Below the pieces are notes generated by a model. That model ran no database searches. It worked only from the letters and a program-made list of their open reading frames with translations, and was not told the DNA's origin. A stretch of DNA of 64,000 nt from Plasticicumulans acidivorans (GTDB lineage: Bacteria > Pseudomonadota > Gammaproteobacteria > Competibacterales > Competibacteraceae): contig NZ_QGTJ01000002.1 in assembly GCF_003182095.1 (NCBI RefSeq), forward strand, positions 545,762 to 609,761, written 5' to 3'. Position numbers and translations under genes: made by a program. Shown here in pieces: positions 28,137-37,635 of this stretch (positions are counted from its first letter, which is position 1; the number at the start of each line of letters is the position of its first letter).

Positions 28137-28961
28137 ATGGAAACCACACGTGGTTCTGGCTTCTGGCATCGACTCACACGGCTGGCCGGCATCGCCCTGA
28201 TCTGTGCCAGCGGCGCAGCGCGGGCCGATACCTTCGTCAACAGCTGGCATTTCGAGATCGACGCGGACTTCAACAGCGCGATGACCTATTTCTCATCGCC
28301 GTCCGTGTCGAATCATGTGACGGCTCAGTCCTTGAGCTGGGGCGACAGCACCGGCTTCGGGCAGAGCTCGCTGGTCATCGGCAATGATCCGTCCAGCGGC
28401 ACCATCGTCACCAATGATCTGGCCGGCGCTGCAACGCTGACGGTCACTCACAACAATGAGCCGGTCACCGGCGCGACCCTGACCTCGACGGTCATCGACA
28501 GCGAGCTGACGCTGTACGCCAGCGACCCGAATGACCCGACCGCGGTGATCGACGCGCAGACCATCGCTTTCTCGATCCTGTTTGCCGAGACGCCGAACTC
28601 GACGCCGTGCGTGGCCTCCAGTCCGACGCCGTGCAACGACATCTTCGTGCTGAGCAGCGGCCTGCTGAACTACCCGTTCAGCTACAACGGCTACGACTAC
28701 TACCTCAACATCCTCAACATCACCGGCGGCGGCCTGACCGCGCTGAGCCCGCTGCCCGATGCCGTCTGCGCCGCCGCCGGTGCAGGGAGCGGCTGCCTCG
28801 GCTTCACCACGGTCGAAGGCCAGGCCAACACCTTCCAGTTCGGCCTGACCATCACCGGTACGCCGCTGACGGTCGATGTGCCCGAGCCGGCGACACTGGC
28901 TCTGTGGGGTGCCGGTCTCGGCCTGCTCGGCTGGGGCGGTCGCGCCCGCCGCCGTCACTGA
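28137..28961 (+). CDS. PEP-CTERM sorting protein of the THxN family
   Basis: 274 residues. A signal peptide (cleavage near ARADT) is followed by a beta-rich body with THNNEPVTGATL, the THxN family mark, and a C-terminal sorting tail: VPEPATLALWGAGLGLLGWG plus GRARRRH. The tail (PEP motif, hydrophobic helix, Arg cluster) is the signal processed by exosortase, which in Gram-negative bacteria usually goes with exopolysaccharide production. No exosortase is in the window. The ATG at 28137 follows GGAG. Confidence 0.93.
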   Translation: METTRGSGFWHRLTRLAGIALICASGAARADTFVNSWHFEIDADFNSAMTYFSSPSVSNHVTAQSLSWGDSTGFGQSSLVIGNDPSSGTIVTNDLAGAATLTVTHNNEPVTGATLTSTVIDSELTLYASDPNDPTAVIDAQTIAFSILFAETPNSTPCVASSPTPCNDIFVLSSGLLNYPFSYNGYDYYLNILNITGGGLTALSPLPDAVCAAAGAGSGCLGFTTVEGQANTFQFGLTITGTPLTVDVPEPATLALWGAGLGLLGWGGRARRRH

Positions 28962-28994
28962 GGCATCACGGCCGGCGGCACGTGCCGCCGGCGT

Positions 28995-30017
28995 TCACAG
29001 CACCACCGGCTCCTGTTCCAGCGTCACGCCGAAGCGTGCCTCGACATCGGCGCGGATCGCCGCCGCCAGCGCCAGCACCTCGGCGCCGGTGGCGCCACCG
29101 TGATTGACCAGTACCAGTGCCTGGCGGTCGTAGACGCCGACCGGCCCGAGGCGGCGGCCCTTCCAGCCGCAGCGCTCGATCAGCCAGCCGGCGGCGAGCT
29201 TGACCCGGCCATCGGCCTGCGCGTAGGCGACCAGTTCGGGATATTCGTCGCGCAGTCGCGCCGCCAGTGCGGCGTCGACCAGCGGATTCTTGAAGAAGCT
29301 GCCGGCGTTGCCGATGCGGGCCGGGTCCGGCAGCTTGCGCTGGCGTACCGTGCACACGGCATCGAAGACATCCTGTGGCGTCGGCGTGGTGCAGCCGCGC
29401 TGCTCCAGCTCGTGACGCAGATCGGCGTAGGCATAGCGCGGCGCCGGCTCGGCATCGAGGCGGAAGGTCACCGCCGTCACCAGCACGCGGCCGGCCAGCC
29501 GGTGCTTGAAGCAGCTGTCGCGATAGCCGAACGCGCACTCGCGGCCGCTGAGGCTGAAGCTTGCGCGCGTGGCGAAATCGAAGCACTCGACTGTCTCGAT
29601 GCGCTCGCCGGCCTCGACGCCGTAGGCGCCGATGTTCTGGATCGGGCTGGCGCCGACGCTGCCGGGAATCAGCGCCAGGTTCTCCAGGCCGTAGGCCTGC
29701 TGCGCCAGCGTCCATTCGACGAAGGCGTGCCAGGACTCACCGGCTCCGGCGCGCACCAGGATCGAGCGGCCTTCGCGCGCCAGCACCTCGCGGCCGCGGA
29801 TGGCCACCTGCAGCACCAGACCTTCGATGTCGCCGCTGACGATGACGTTGCTGCCACCGCCGAGCAGCGTGCGCGGCAGCGCCGCCAGTTCGGGCGCGGC
29901 CAGCGCCGCACTGAGCTGCCCGACCGATTCCACGCGCAGCAGGTGCTGCGCCCGGCCCGGCAGGCCGAAGCTGTTGAGAGGCGTGAGGTCGGCGGACGGG
30001 GGGAGCATCGAAGGCAT
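28995..30017 (-). CDS. murB: UDP-N-acetylenolpyruvoylglucosamine reductase
   Basis: 340 residues, type I MurB. Reduces the enolpyruvyl group to make UDP-MurNAc for peptidoglycan. FAD-binding LGGGSNVIV, the NIGAYGVE loop, FGYRDSCFK (catalytic Arg), [10 protein letters not shown] (catalytic Ser) and the C-terminal Glu in TLEQEPVVL are all present. The ATG at 30017 gives the usual length; another in-frame ATG lies nine bases inside, and longer frames upstream are read-through. Confidence 0.96.
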   Translation of the reverse strand: MPSMLPPSADLTPLNSFGLPGRAQHLLRVESVGQLSAALAAPELAALPRTLLGGGSNVIVSGDIEGLVLQVAIRGREVLAREGRSILVRAGAGESWHAFVEWTLAQQAYGLENLALIPGSVGASPIQNIGAYGVEAGERIETVECFDFATRASFSLSGRECAFGYRDSCFKHRLAGRVLVTAVTFRLDAEPAPRYAYADLRHELEQRGCTTPTPQDVFDAVCTVRQRKLPDPARIGNAGSFFKNPLVDAALAARLRDEYPELVAYAQADGRVKLAAGWLIERCGWKGRRLGPVGVYDRQALVLVNHGGATGAEVLALAAAIRADVEARFGVTLEQEPVVL

Positions 30018-30079
30018 GGTGGCGGCCCGGTGGCTGGCGGCAAGGTGGCGCATGCTGCCACAGCCGGCGGTGCGCGGGC

Positions 30080-30898
30080 TCAGACCTGCATCACGCAGTC
30101 GAACAGCAGCGCATCGAGTACGCCGCTGTCGACGCTGTGCGCGGGCGGCTGAGCGCCGTCGAGCGCCTGCAGCGTGGTGTCGATGAAGGTCTGGATCAGC
30201 GGCTCGGGCGGGCCGTAGAGGGCTTCGCCGCCCTGGCGCTTGCGCGCCAGCAGCGCATCGATGGCGGTGCGCAGCGCCGGATCTTCGATCAGCGCCTCGA
30301 CCAGCGCGGCGAAGCGCATCGGCGGCGGCCCGGCGTGCCGCAGCACCCACTGCGCGGCGAGCAGCGGGCGCAGCACGTAGAGGTATTTCTTCAGCCGTAC
30401 CGTGGTGCCGTGCAGGTAGCCGCGGTCATTGCCGCGGGCCATGTGCAGGTAGTGATGGAACGCCTGCTGCGGGCGATACACCTGCGCGCGCGCCGCCTGC
30501 AGGCGGGTGATGAACGCCGCGTCGGCGCGGTAGTGCACCGGCGAATCCAGCCACTCGCCGAGCGTCGTGTTACCGCGGGCGAGCAGGCGCAGCGCCTTGC
30601 GCAGTTCCCAGCCGTTGATGTCGAGCAGTGCGGATATCGGTTCCTCGATGACATCGCGGCCGGGCTCGATGCGCAGATACCAGGCCGGTGGCTGCACGTA
30701 GACGAAGCGCACGTCGTAATCGCTGTCGGTCGAGGCGAAGCCCCAGCCGCGGCTGCCGGATTCGCAGGCAAAGAGGATGCGCACGCCGTGCTGGGCTTCG
30801 AGCGCGGCCAGACGGGCCTCGATGTCGCGGCGGACGGCGGGGTCGATGGGGTGGAGGCGCGGATCGATCGCGTGCATCACGGGTCTTGCGGGCGTCAC
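30080..30898 (-). CDS. Predicted nucleotidyltransferase (COG3541-like)
   Basis: 272 residues. [20 protein letters not shown] is the GS-x10-D-x-D active-site pattern of the polymerase-beta-like nucleotidyltransferase fold. The rest, including [20 protein letters not shown] and [20 protein letters not shown], matches the large stand-alone group that includes YcgL-like proteins of phages and bacteria. Substrate unknown. It follows the large PAS-GGDEF-EAL gene by nine bases and is probably cotranscribed. A second ATG at 30874 is an alternative start. Confidence 0.83.
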   Translation of the reverse strand: MTPARPVMHAIDPRLHPIDPAVRRDIEARLAALEAQHGVRILFACESGSRGWGFASTDSDYDVRFVYVQPPAWYLRIEPGRDVIEEPISALLDINGWELRKALRLLARGNTTLGEWLDSPVHYRADAAFITRLQAARAQVYRPQQAFHHYLHMARGNDRGYLHGTTVRLKKYLYVLRPLLAAQWVLRHAGPPPMRFAALVEALIEDPALRTAIDALLARKRQGGEALYGPPEPLIQTFIDTTLQALDGAQPPAHSVDSGVLDALLFDCVMQV

Positions 30899-30907
30899 GG
30901 GCGGTGT

Positions 30908-33745
30908 TCAGCCGTTGAGGTGGTCGACGATGTCGTGCAGCGCCTTGCGCAATTCCTGCGGCGTGATCGGCTTGGTGAGGAATTTCTGGATGCTGCCGAC
31001 GTTGATGCTGTCGATCAGCGTCTGCAGCGTCGAGCCGCCGCTGAGCATGACGCGGTAGGGTTTGGGGTAGAGGGCGTGCACGCGGGCCATGAATTCATTC
31101 CCGCTCATCGTCGGCATCACCTGATCGGCGACGACCACGTCGACGCGGTTGTGGGCAAGCAGGTCGAGGCCCTGGCGGCCGCTGTCGGCGCAGAGGATGC
31201 GCCAGGACTCGCCGTGCAGGCAGGCGCAGAAAAAGGCGATGAACGAAGCATCGTCGTCGACCAGCAGCAGCGTGAACGGCTCGGCGGCGAGCGTTTCCTG
31301 CGTGCGGGCCAGCGGATGGCCGGCGGCGATCAGCTCGGTGACCTCGGCGGCCGGTAGCGGGTGGCTGAACAGGTAGCCCTGCGCCTCGTCGCAGCCGTGC
31401 TCGCAGAGAAAGCGCTGCTGCGTGCTGGTCTCGACGCCTTCGGCGATGACGCTCAGGTGCAGGTTGCGCGCCATCGCCACGATTGCCTGCGTCAGCGCGG
31501 CATCGTCCGGGTCGGCACAGATGTCGCGCACGAAGCTGCGGTCGATCTTCAGCCGGTCGATCTGGAAGCGCTTGAGGTAGGCGAGCGAGGAATAGCCGGT
31601 GCCGAAGTCATCGAGCGCGATGCTGACGCCGCGTGCGTGCAGCGTGCGCAGCGTCTGCGCGGCGCCTTCGATGTCGCGCATCAGCACCGATTCGGTGATT
31701 TCCAGTTCGAGTTCGCCGGGAGACAGTTCGGTGTCGGCGAGGATTTCCTCGACGCGCTGCACCAGACCGGCCTGAGCGAACTGCAGCGCCGAGAGGTTGA
31801 CGGCGATACGCAGTGGCGGCAGCCCGGCCAGACGCCAGGCGCGCGCCTGTTCGCAGGCGGTGCGCAGCACCCAGTCGCCGATCGGCAGGATCAGCCCGGT
31901 TTCCTCGGCGAGCGGGATGAATTCGGCCGGCGAAATCGTGCCGAGCTGCGGATGATGCCAGCGCAGCAGCGCCTCGACGCCGGCGATCTGGCCGCTCTTG
32001 AGGTCGATCTGCGGCTGGTAGTAAAGCTCCAGCTGACCGGCTTCGAGGGCGCGGCGCAGGCGGGTTTCCAGATCGAGGCGCTCGCGCGTCCACAGGTTCA
32101 TCTCGGCGGCGAAGAACTGCGGCGGCGCGCCCGGATGCTGGCGCGCGCGCTGCATCGCGCTGGTGGCGTGGCGCAGCAGCGCGTCGACCTCGTTGCCGTC
32201 GCGCGGGAACAGCGAGATGCCGATGCTGGCGTCGATGAACACTTCCTGGCCGGCGACGGTGAACGGGGTCGTCAGCACCTGGCCGAGGCGGCCGGCGATC
32301 TGGCTGGCGCGCTCCTCGCCGACCAGGTCGTCGAGCACGATCATGAAGCTGTCGCTGCCGTGGCGGGCGACGGTGTCGCCGGGGCGCAGCGCGCGCCCGA
32401 GGCGCTCGGCGGTTTCGCGCAGCACCTGATCGGTGGCGGCGTGGCCGAAGCTGTCGACCAGGCTGCTGAAGCGGTTGAGATCGAGGCAGAGCACGCCGAC
32501 CAGGCGGCCGCGGCGGCGGGCGTGGGCGATCGACTGCTGCAGGCGGTCTTCGAGCAGGTGACGGTTGGGCAGGCCGGTGAGCGGATCGTGGGTGGCGTGG
32601 TGGCGCAGCTGCGCCTCGTAGCGGCGGCGGTCGCTGATGTCGCGGCACAGCGCCAGCAGGCGCACGCCGTCGCCGCTCTCGAAGCGGCTCAGCTGGGTTT
32701 CCACCGGGAAGCGGCTGCCATCCTTGCGCTGGTGTACGCCGTCGATGGTCAGCGAGCCGTGGTCGAGGCGTTCGGCGAGATCGGCCAGATCGCTCTTCAG
32801 CAGACTGGTCTCGAAGCGCTCGAAGCTGGCGCCGACCAGCTCCTCGCGGCTGTAGCCGAGGCTGCGGCAGGCCTGTTCATTGACGTCGACGACGGTCCAG
32901 TCGAGGTCGATGACGATGAAGGCGTCCATCGCCTGCTCGACCAGCTGGCGAAAGCGCCGCTCGCTGCTGGCCAGCGCCTCCTCGGCAGCCTTGCGTTCGG
33001 TGATGTCGATGACGCTGCCTTCGATGCACACCAGCGCGCCGGTTTCGTCACGTACCGCCCGCGCGCTCTCCGAGATCCACACGATCGAGCCGTCAGCGCG
33101 GCGCAGCGGTGCCTCGAAGCCGTGCACCGTGCCCTCGCGTTCGAGCGTTGCCCAGAACTGCGCCCGCCGCTCGGGATCGGCGTGCAGTGATTCGGGCAGC
33201 GCCAGCAGCGCCGCCGGCGAGGCATAGCCGCAGATGCGCGCCAGCGCCTGATTGACGTCGAGGTAGCGGCCGTCGGGGGTGGCGCGGAACACGCCCTCGA
33301 CGGCATTGGCGAACAGCGAGTGGTAATCGAGCGGCGGTGCCTTGGCGATGCTGGTGGCCAGTTCCGGAGCGCGCAGCAGGCAGGCATAGCGGGTGATGCC
33401 GCCGTTGCGGTCGCGCAGCGGCAGCGTGCTCAGTTCGCCGCGCAGCGGCGTGCCGTGCTGGCGTTTGAGGTTCAGCGTGCGGCTGCTGGCCTGGCCGCTG
33501 CGGATGGCGCGGCGCATGGTTTCCAGCGCATCGGCATCGGCTGGGTCGGCGAGCAGCGTGTGCAGGCCGCGGCCGGCGATCTGCGCGGCGTTGTAGCCGG
33601 TCAGCCGGGTGAAGCCGGGTGTGCTCCAGATCACCGGGTCGCCGGACAGGCGCGTGTCGCAGAGCAGTGCGCCGCAAGGTGCGCAGGTGCGCTCCACGAG
33701 CAACAGCAGCTCTTCGACGACGGCCAATGTCTGCACGATGAACAA
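30908..33745 (-). CDS. PAS-GGDEF-EAL protein with C-terminal receiver domain
   Basis: 945 residues, no membrane helix. Domains in order: three PAS segments (about 25-130, 140-250, 260-375), GGDEF (about 385-545), EAL (about 560-805), and a receiver at the C-terminus (about 820-940: LLLVDDDASF, VVVADQVMPTMSG, FLTKPITPQELR). The GGDEF signature reads RHGSDSFM, so cyclase activity is lost. The EAL side looks active: EALLRWHHP, LELEITESVLMRD, DDFGTGYSSLAYL, AEGVET. A receiver after EAL is unusual, and its phospho-acceptor in ADQVMP is kept. The start is a TTG at 33745, or a GTG at 33736 with a better-spaced AGGGAC. Confidence 0.9.
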   Translation of the reverse strand: MFIVQTLAVVEELLLLVERTCAPCGALLCDTRLSGDPVIWSTPGFTRLTGYNAAQIAGRGLHTLLADPADADALETMRRAIRSGQASSRTLNLKRQHGTPLRGELSTLPLRDRNGGITRYACLLRAPELATSIAKAPPLDYHSLFANAVEGVFRATPDGRYLDVNQALARICGYASPAALLALPESLHADPERRAQFWATLEREGTVHGFEAPLRRADGSIVWISESARAVRDETGALVCIEGSVIDITERKAAEEALASSERRFRQLVEQAMDAFIVIDLDWTVVDVNEQACRSLGYSREELVGASFERFETSLLKSDLADLAERLDHGSLTIDGVHQRKDGSRFPVETQLSRFESGDGVRLLALCRDISDRRRYEAQLRHHATHDPLTGLPNRHLLEDRLQQSIAHARRRGRLVGVLCLDLNRFSSLVDSFGHAATDQVLRETAERLGRALRPGDTVARHGSDSFMIVLDDLVGEERASQIAGRLGQVLTTPFTVAGQEVFIDASIGISLFPRDGNEVDALLRHATSAMQRARQHPGAPPQFFAAEMNLWTRERLDLETRLRRALEAGQLELYYQPQIDLKSGQIAGVEALLRWHHPQLGTISPAEFIPLAEETGLILPIGDWVLRTACEQARAWRLAGLPPLRIAVNLSALQFAQAGLVQRVEEILADTELSPGELELEITESVLMRDIEGAAQTLRTLHARGVSIALDDFGTGYSSLAYLKRFQIDRLKIDRSFVRDICADPDDAALTQAIVAMARNLHLSVIAEGVETSTQQRFLCEHGCDEAQGYLFSHPLPAAEVTELIAAGHPLARTQETLAAEPFTLLLVDDDASFIAFFCACLHGESWRILCADSGRQGLDLLAHNRVDVVVADQVMPTMSGNEFMARVHALYPKPYRVMLSGGSTLQTLIDSINVGSIQKFLTKPITPQELRKALHDIVDHLNG

Positions 33746-33820
33746 AGTCCCTGTAAAGAAATTTAAGGATCGCTAAGACGCGAGTCTGTCACGTTTCCGG
33801 GGTGCTGCCAGCAAGGGTGA

Positions 33821-36010
33821 CTAGTAAAGATCCAGCGGATCGACGTCCAGTGACCAGCGTACCCGGCGCGCCGCCGGCAGTGCGGTGAATTCCGGCAACA
33901 AACGTTCGAGCAGCGTATGCAGGGCGCTGCGCTGGGCCGCCTCGAACAGCAGCTGCATACGCCAGCGGCCGCCGCGCCGCTCCATCGGCGCCGGCACCGG
34001 ACCGAGGCACTGCACCGCGCCGTCCGCGGCCAGCGCATCGGCCAGCGCCGCGGCCTGGTCGAGCAGGGCCTGTGCCGCCTCGGCGTCGGCGTCCTCGGCG
34101 CGCAGCAGGGCCTGATGGGCGAACGGCGGCAGCTGTGCGGCGCGGCGCTCGGCGAGCAGCGCCTCGGCGAGGCGGGCGTAGTCGGCGTGCAGCAGCGTGG
34201 CGAACAGCGGATGTTCCGGGTGATGCGTCTGGATCACCACGCTGCCGGGGCGTTCGGCGCGGCCGGCGCGGCCGGCGACCTGCACCACCAGCTGCGCTAG
34301 GCGTTCGGCGGCGCGAAAGTCGACGCTGTGCAGGCCCTGGTCGGCATCGACGATGCCGACCAGCGTCACCGCAGGAAAATGATGCCCCTTGGCCAGCATC
34401 TGCGTACCGAGCAGCAGGCGCTTGTCGCCGCACTGCACTGCATCGAGGAGCCGCTCCAGGCTGCCCTTGCGCTGCGTGCTGTCGCGGTCGATGCGGGCGA
34501 TGCCGACGTCCGGAAAGTGCCGCACCAGCGCCTGCTCCAGACGTTCGGTGCCGTGGCCGAGGCCGAGCAGCTCCTCGGCGCCGCACTGCGGGCAGGCGTG
34601 CGGCAGTCGCTGGGTGTGGCCGCAGTGGTGGCAGATCAGCTGCCGGCGGCGCTGGTGCACGGTCAGTCGCGCGGCGCAGTGCGGGCACTCGGCGAGCCAG
34701 CCGCAGGCGTGGCAGAACAGCGCCGGGGCAAAGCCGCGGCGATTGAGGAACAGCATCACCTGGCCGCCGGCGTCGAGGTGCGTGCGCACGCGCTGCAGCA
34801 GCGGCCTGGACAGGCCCTCGTCGAGCAGCTGACGGCGCAGATCGATCAGTTCCATCTGCGGCGCGCGCGCGCCGGTGGCGCGGCGGGTGAGCTTGAGCCA
34901 GCCGTAACGCCCGCGCTGCGCGTTGGCGAGGGTTTCCAGCGATGGCGTCGCCGAGCCGAGCAGCACCGGCACCCGCTCCAGCCGGGCTCGCACCACGGCG
35001 AGATCGCGCGCCGAATAGCGCCAGCCTTCCTGCTGCTTGTAGGAGGCGTCGTGTTCCTCGTCGACGACGATCAGCCCGGGCCGCGCCAGCGGCGCGAACA
35101 CCGCCGAGCGCGTGCCGATCACCACCTCGGCACGGCCCTCGGCGGCGGCCAGCCAGTCGTCGGCGCGCTCGCCGGCGGCCAGGCGCGAGTGCAGCACGGC
35201 GATGCGCCCGCTCAGGCGCACGCGAAAGCGCGCCAGCAGCTGCGGCGTCAGGCCGATTTCCGGCACCAGCACCAGCGCCTGACGGCCGCGCGCCAGCGTG
35301 GCTTCGATCAGCCGCAGGTAAACCTCGGTCTTGCCGCTGCCGGTGACGCCATCAAGCAGGAAGGCGCCAAAGCCGTCCGCGGCGGCGACGGCATCGATCG
35401 CCGCCTGCTGCTCGGCATTGGTCTCGGGGCCGGCCTGCACCGCGCGCAGCGGGCCGGCGGCGGCGACTTCCTCGACCCAGCCGCGCTTGAGCAGTGCGTT
35501 CAGCGGCGCGGAGTAGTCGGCGTGCAGCGCGCGCAGCGTCGCCCGGTCGAGCGCGCCGGCGGCCTGCGCCAGCGTCTGCAGCAGCGTGAGCTGGCGGCTG
35601 GCGCGCAGCTGGCCGCCGGCCAGCGCCTGCGCACCGGCCGCGCTGATGCGCCAGCCGGGCGTGATGCAGTCCTGCGCGGCGCGGCCGTGGCGCAGCGCAC
35701 CGGGCAGCATCGCCGCATAGACCTCGCCGAGCGGGTGCTGGTAGTAGCGCGCCGCCCAGCGGGCCAGTTCGAGCAGCGCCGGCGGCAGCAGCGGCGTGTC
35801 ATCGAGCACCGCCAGCACCGGCTTGAGCGCCTCCGGCGGGCAGGCCGAATCGCTGGCCAGCGCATCGATCACGCCGGTCAGGCGGCGGCCGGCGAAGTCG
35901 ACGCTGACGCGCAGCCCCGGCACCAGCGCCGCCGCATCGCTCGGTGCCAGGTAGTCGAAAGTGCGGGCGAGCGGTGTGGGCACCGCGATGCGCAGGATGT
36001 TCGGGCTCAT
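33821..36010 (-). CDS. priA: PriA, primosomal replication-restart helicase
   Basis: 729 residues. Reloads the replisome at stalled forks. The N-terminal DNA-binding domain begins IAVPTPLARTFDYLAPSDAA. The helicase has GVTGSGKTEVYLRLI (Walker A), VVDEEHDASYKQQEGWRYSARD (DEEH, shown in part), and SATPSLETL. The zinc-binding cysteines follow in CHACGWLAECPHC and CHHCGHTQRLPHACPQCG, then GTERLEQALVRHFPD. All key motifs are intact. Confidence 0.96.
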   Translation of the reverse strand: MSPNILRIAVPTPLARTFDYLAPSDAAALVPGLRVSVDFAGRRLTGVIDALASDSACPPEALKPVLAVLDDTPLLPPALLELARWAARYYQHPLGEVYAAMLPGALRHGRAAQDCITPGWRISAAGAQALAGGQLRASRQLTLLQTLAQAAGALDRATLRALHADYSAPLNALLKRGWVEEVAAAGPLRAVQAGPETNAEQQAAIDAVAAADGFGAFLLDGVTGSGKTEVYLRLIEATLARGRQALVLVPEIGLTPQLLARFRVRLSGRIAVLHSRLAAGERADDWLAAAEGRAEVVIGTRSAVFAPLARPGLIVVDEEHDASYKQQEGWRYSARDLAVVRARLERVPVLLGSATPSLETLANAQRGRYGWLKLTRRATGARAPQMELIDLRRQLLDEGLSRPLLQRVRTHLDAGGQVMLFLNRRGFAPALFCHACGWLAECPHCAARLTVHQRRRQLICHHCGHTQRLPHACPQCGAEELLGLGHGTERLEQALVRHFPDVGIARIDRDSTQRKGSLERLLDAVQCGDKRLLLGTQMLAKGHHFPAVTLVGIVDADQGLHSVDFRAAERLAQLVVQVAGRAGRAERPGSVVIQTHHPEHPLFATLLHADYARLAEALLAERRAAQLPPFAHQALLRAEDADAEAAQALLDQAAALADALAADGAVQCLGPVPAPMERRGGRWRMQLLFEAAQRSALHTLLERLLPEFTALPAARRVRWSLDVDPLDLY

Positions 36011-36150
36011 GCGGCCATTCTACGGATGGCGCCGGCCGGTGCTGGGTGGGCGTCTGATGTTAGGCATTGCAAACAGGAACCGTTTTGTGCTTGCAGATGT
36101 CATCACTCTGTAGTAATACTGTGCTAACCATGTATAGACAAGGTGCAGTC

Positions 36151-36486
36151 ATGGGTAAGAAGGACAAAAAGAAGTCGAAGGACGAGGAAGCCAAGTTCGT
36201 CATTCGCATCGAAAAGGCCCTGCGCGATGAGTTCGTCGACGTCTGCCGCGATCTCGACACCACCGCGTCGCGCGAAGTCAGACGTTTCATCCGCGAGTTC
36301 CTCGCCCGGCAGACGGCCAGTGTGGTCGCCGTCGATACGCTGGTCGAAGCCGAGCCGGTGGCCGAAGCCGAGCCGGTGGCCGAGGCGCCGGTGCTCGACA
36401 TCGCCGCCAAGGCCGTCGAGGAACCCGCACAGCCCGTCGCCGATACGGCGGACGGTGAAGCGCCGGGCAACGCTACGCCCAGCTGA
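36151..36486 (+). CDS. Small ribbon-helix-helix-like protein with Ala/Glu/Val/Pro tail
   Basis: 111 residues. A Lys-rich start (MGKKDKKKSKDEEAK) leads into FVIRIEKALRDEFVDVCRDL and a second helix SREVRRFIREFLARQ, which resembles a ribbon-helix-helix DNA-binding domain. The C-terminal half is acidic and low-complexity, with EAEPVA repeated. AAGGTG stands seven bases before the ATG at 36151; an ATG 21 bases upstream is possible. A regulator or nucleoid-associated role is inferred. Confidence 0.65.
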   Translation: MGKKDKKKSKDEEAKFVIRIEKALRDEFVDVCRDLDTTASREVRRFIREFLARQTASVVAVDTLVEAEPVAEAEPVAEAPVLDIAAKAVEEPAQPVADTADGEAPGNATPS

Positions 36487-36602
36487 AGCAGGTATCGATA
36501 CAAGCGGTCCGGCAGAGACCGTCGTTCCCGCCGTGGGAGAAGCGCCACGGTGATTTTCAGGAAGTCGTTGTTTGAACTTAAGAGAGTTGGAGGTAAATCG
36601 AA

Positions 36603-36785
36603 ATGAGCTACAACGGTCCAGCCCCGAACGATGCCGCCCTCAGCGCCCGCACCCGCGCCGCGATCGAGGCGATGCAGGCGTACTTCGAGGCCCGCAGCCG
36701 CCAGGCCCCGCGGGCCGAGTGCAAGCAGCTGGAGCGCAACTGGCTGAGCGCCGTGCGGCGCATGCGCATGGGGACCGCTCAGTAA
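36603..36785 (+). CDS. Small protein of unknown function, 60 residues
   Basis: Starts MSYNGPAPNDAALSARTRAA and continues as a basic helical segment ending RRMRMGTAQ. A strong GGAGG site lies nine bases before the ATG and a clear terminator follows, so it is very likely expressed. I do not recognise a family. Confidence 0.7.
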   Translation: MSYNGPAPNDAALSARTRAAIEAMQAYFEARSRQAPRAECKQLERNWLSAVRRMRMGTAQ

Positions 36786-36811
36786 GCCTGCAACCGCAGT
36801 ACGCAGATACG

Positions 36812-36847
36812 ACGGGCCGTCCGTTCGCGGGCGGCCCGTTTTCTTTT
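36812..36847 (+). terminator. Rho-independent terminator after the 60-residue gene
   Basis: Stem ACGGGCCG/CGGCCCGT followed by TTTTCTTTT. It faces the convergent OmpA-type gene that ends at 36858. Confidence 0.85.
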
Positions 36848-36857
36848 GCCCGCCGGC

Positions 36858-37535
36858 TCAGCCCTGCGTCAGCGGCAGCAGCGTGATCTCGACGCGGCGG
36901 TTCTGCGCGCGGCCGGCCTCGCTGCCGTTGTCGGCGATCGGTCGTGATTCGCCGTAGCCGTTGACCACCATGCGCTTGAAGTCGAGGCCGCCGCTGCGGG
37001 CGAGGTAGGCGGCGACAGTGCCGGCGCGTTTCTGCGACAGCGCCATATTGGTCTCCGGCGAGCCGGTGCTGTCGGTGTGGCCGGCGATGTCGATGATGGT
37101 CTGCGGGTATTCCTTGATGACGCCGCCGATCTTGCCGAGCTGCTCCTGCGCCTCGGGTTTGAGCTTGGCCGAGCCGACGTCGAAGGTGATTGCCTCGGGC
37201 AGGTTGAGCACGATGCTGTCGCCGTTGCGTGAAACGTCGACGCCGCTGCCGGCGAGCTGGCTCTTGAGCTGCTGTTCCTGCTTGTCCATGTAGTTGCCGA
37301 CCGCGGCACCGGCCAGCGCGCCGATGCCGGCGCCGATCAGTGCGCGCTTGGCCTTGTCGTGTCCCTGCGTCAGGCCACCGGCCAGCGCGCCGAGGGCGGC
37401 GCCGGCCAGTGCGCCGGTGGTGGTCTTGCTCATGCCGGCCGAGCCGCCCGTGCTGCCGCCCTGCTGGGCGCAGCCGGCGACGGCGAGCGCAACGATCAGG
37501 CCGGAGGTCGCGAGCAGATGCTTCTTGCGGGTCAT
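36858..37535 (-). CDS. OmpA-family lipoprotein with glycine-zipper segment
   Basis: 225 residues. The lipobox is VAGC at about 19-22 (signal MTRKKHLLATSGLIVALAVA). A Gly/Ala zipper follows (GALAGAALGALAGGLTQG and IGAGIGALAGAAVGNYMD). The OmpA peptidoglycan-binding domain (about 105-222) has ITFDVGSAKLKPEAQEQL, DIAGHTDSTGSPETNMALS and NRRVEITLLP. It resembles YiaD. It would be anchored in the outer membrane and hold on to the cell wall. Confidence 0.92.
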   Translation of the reverse strand: MTRKKHLLATSGLIVALAVAGCAQQGGSTGGSAGMSKTTTGALAGAALGALAGGLTQGHDKAKRALIGAGIGALAGAAVGNYMDKQEQQLKSQLAGSGVDVSRNGDSIVLNLPEAITFDVGSAKLKPEAQEQLGKIGGVIKEYPQTIIDIAGHTDSTGSPETNMALSQKRAGTVAAYLARSGGLDFKRMVVNGYGESRPIADNGSEAGRAQNRRVEITLLPLTQG

Positions 37536-37635
37536 GTGAAGTCCTCTTCAAGCGGGGGTGGAAGAAAAACGCACGCAGTCAGCCCGGTGCGGGGCCGGCG
37601 GCGTGTGCCGAGCATAGACCGCGACAGCGGTGGCC

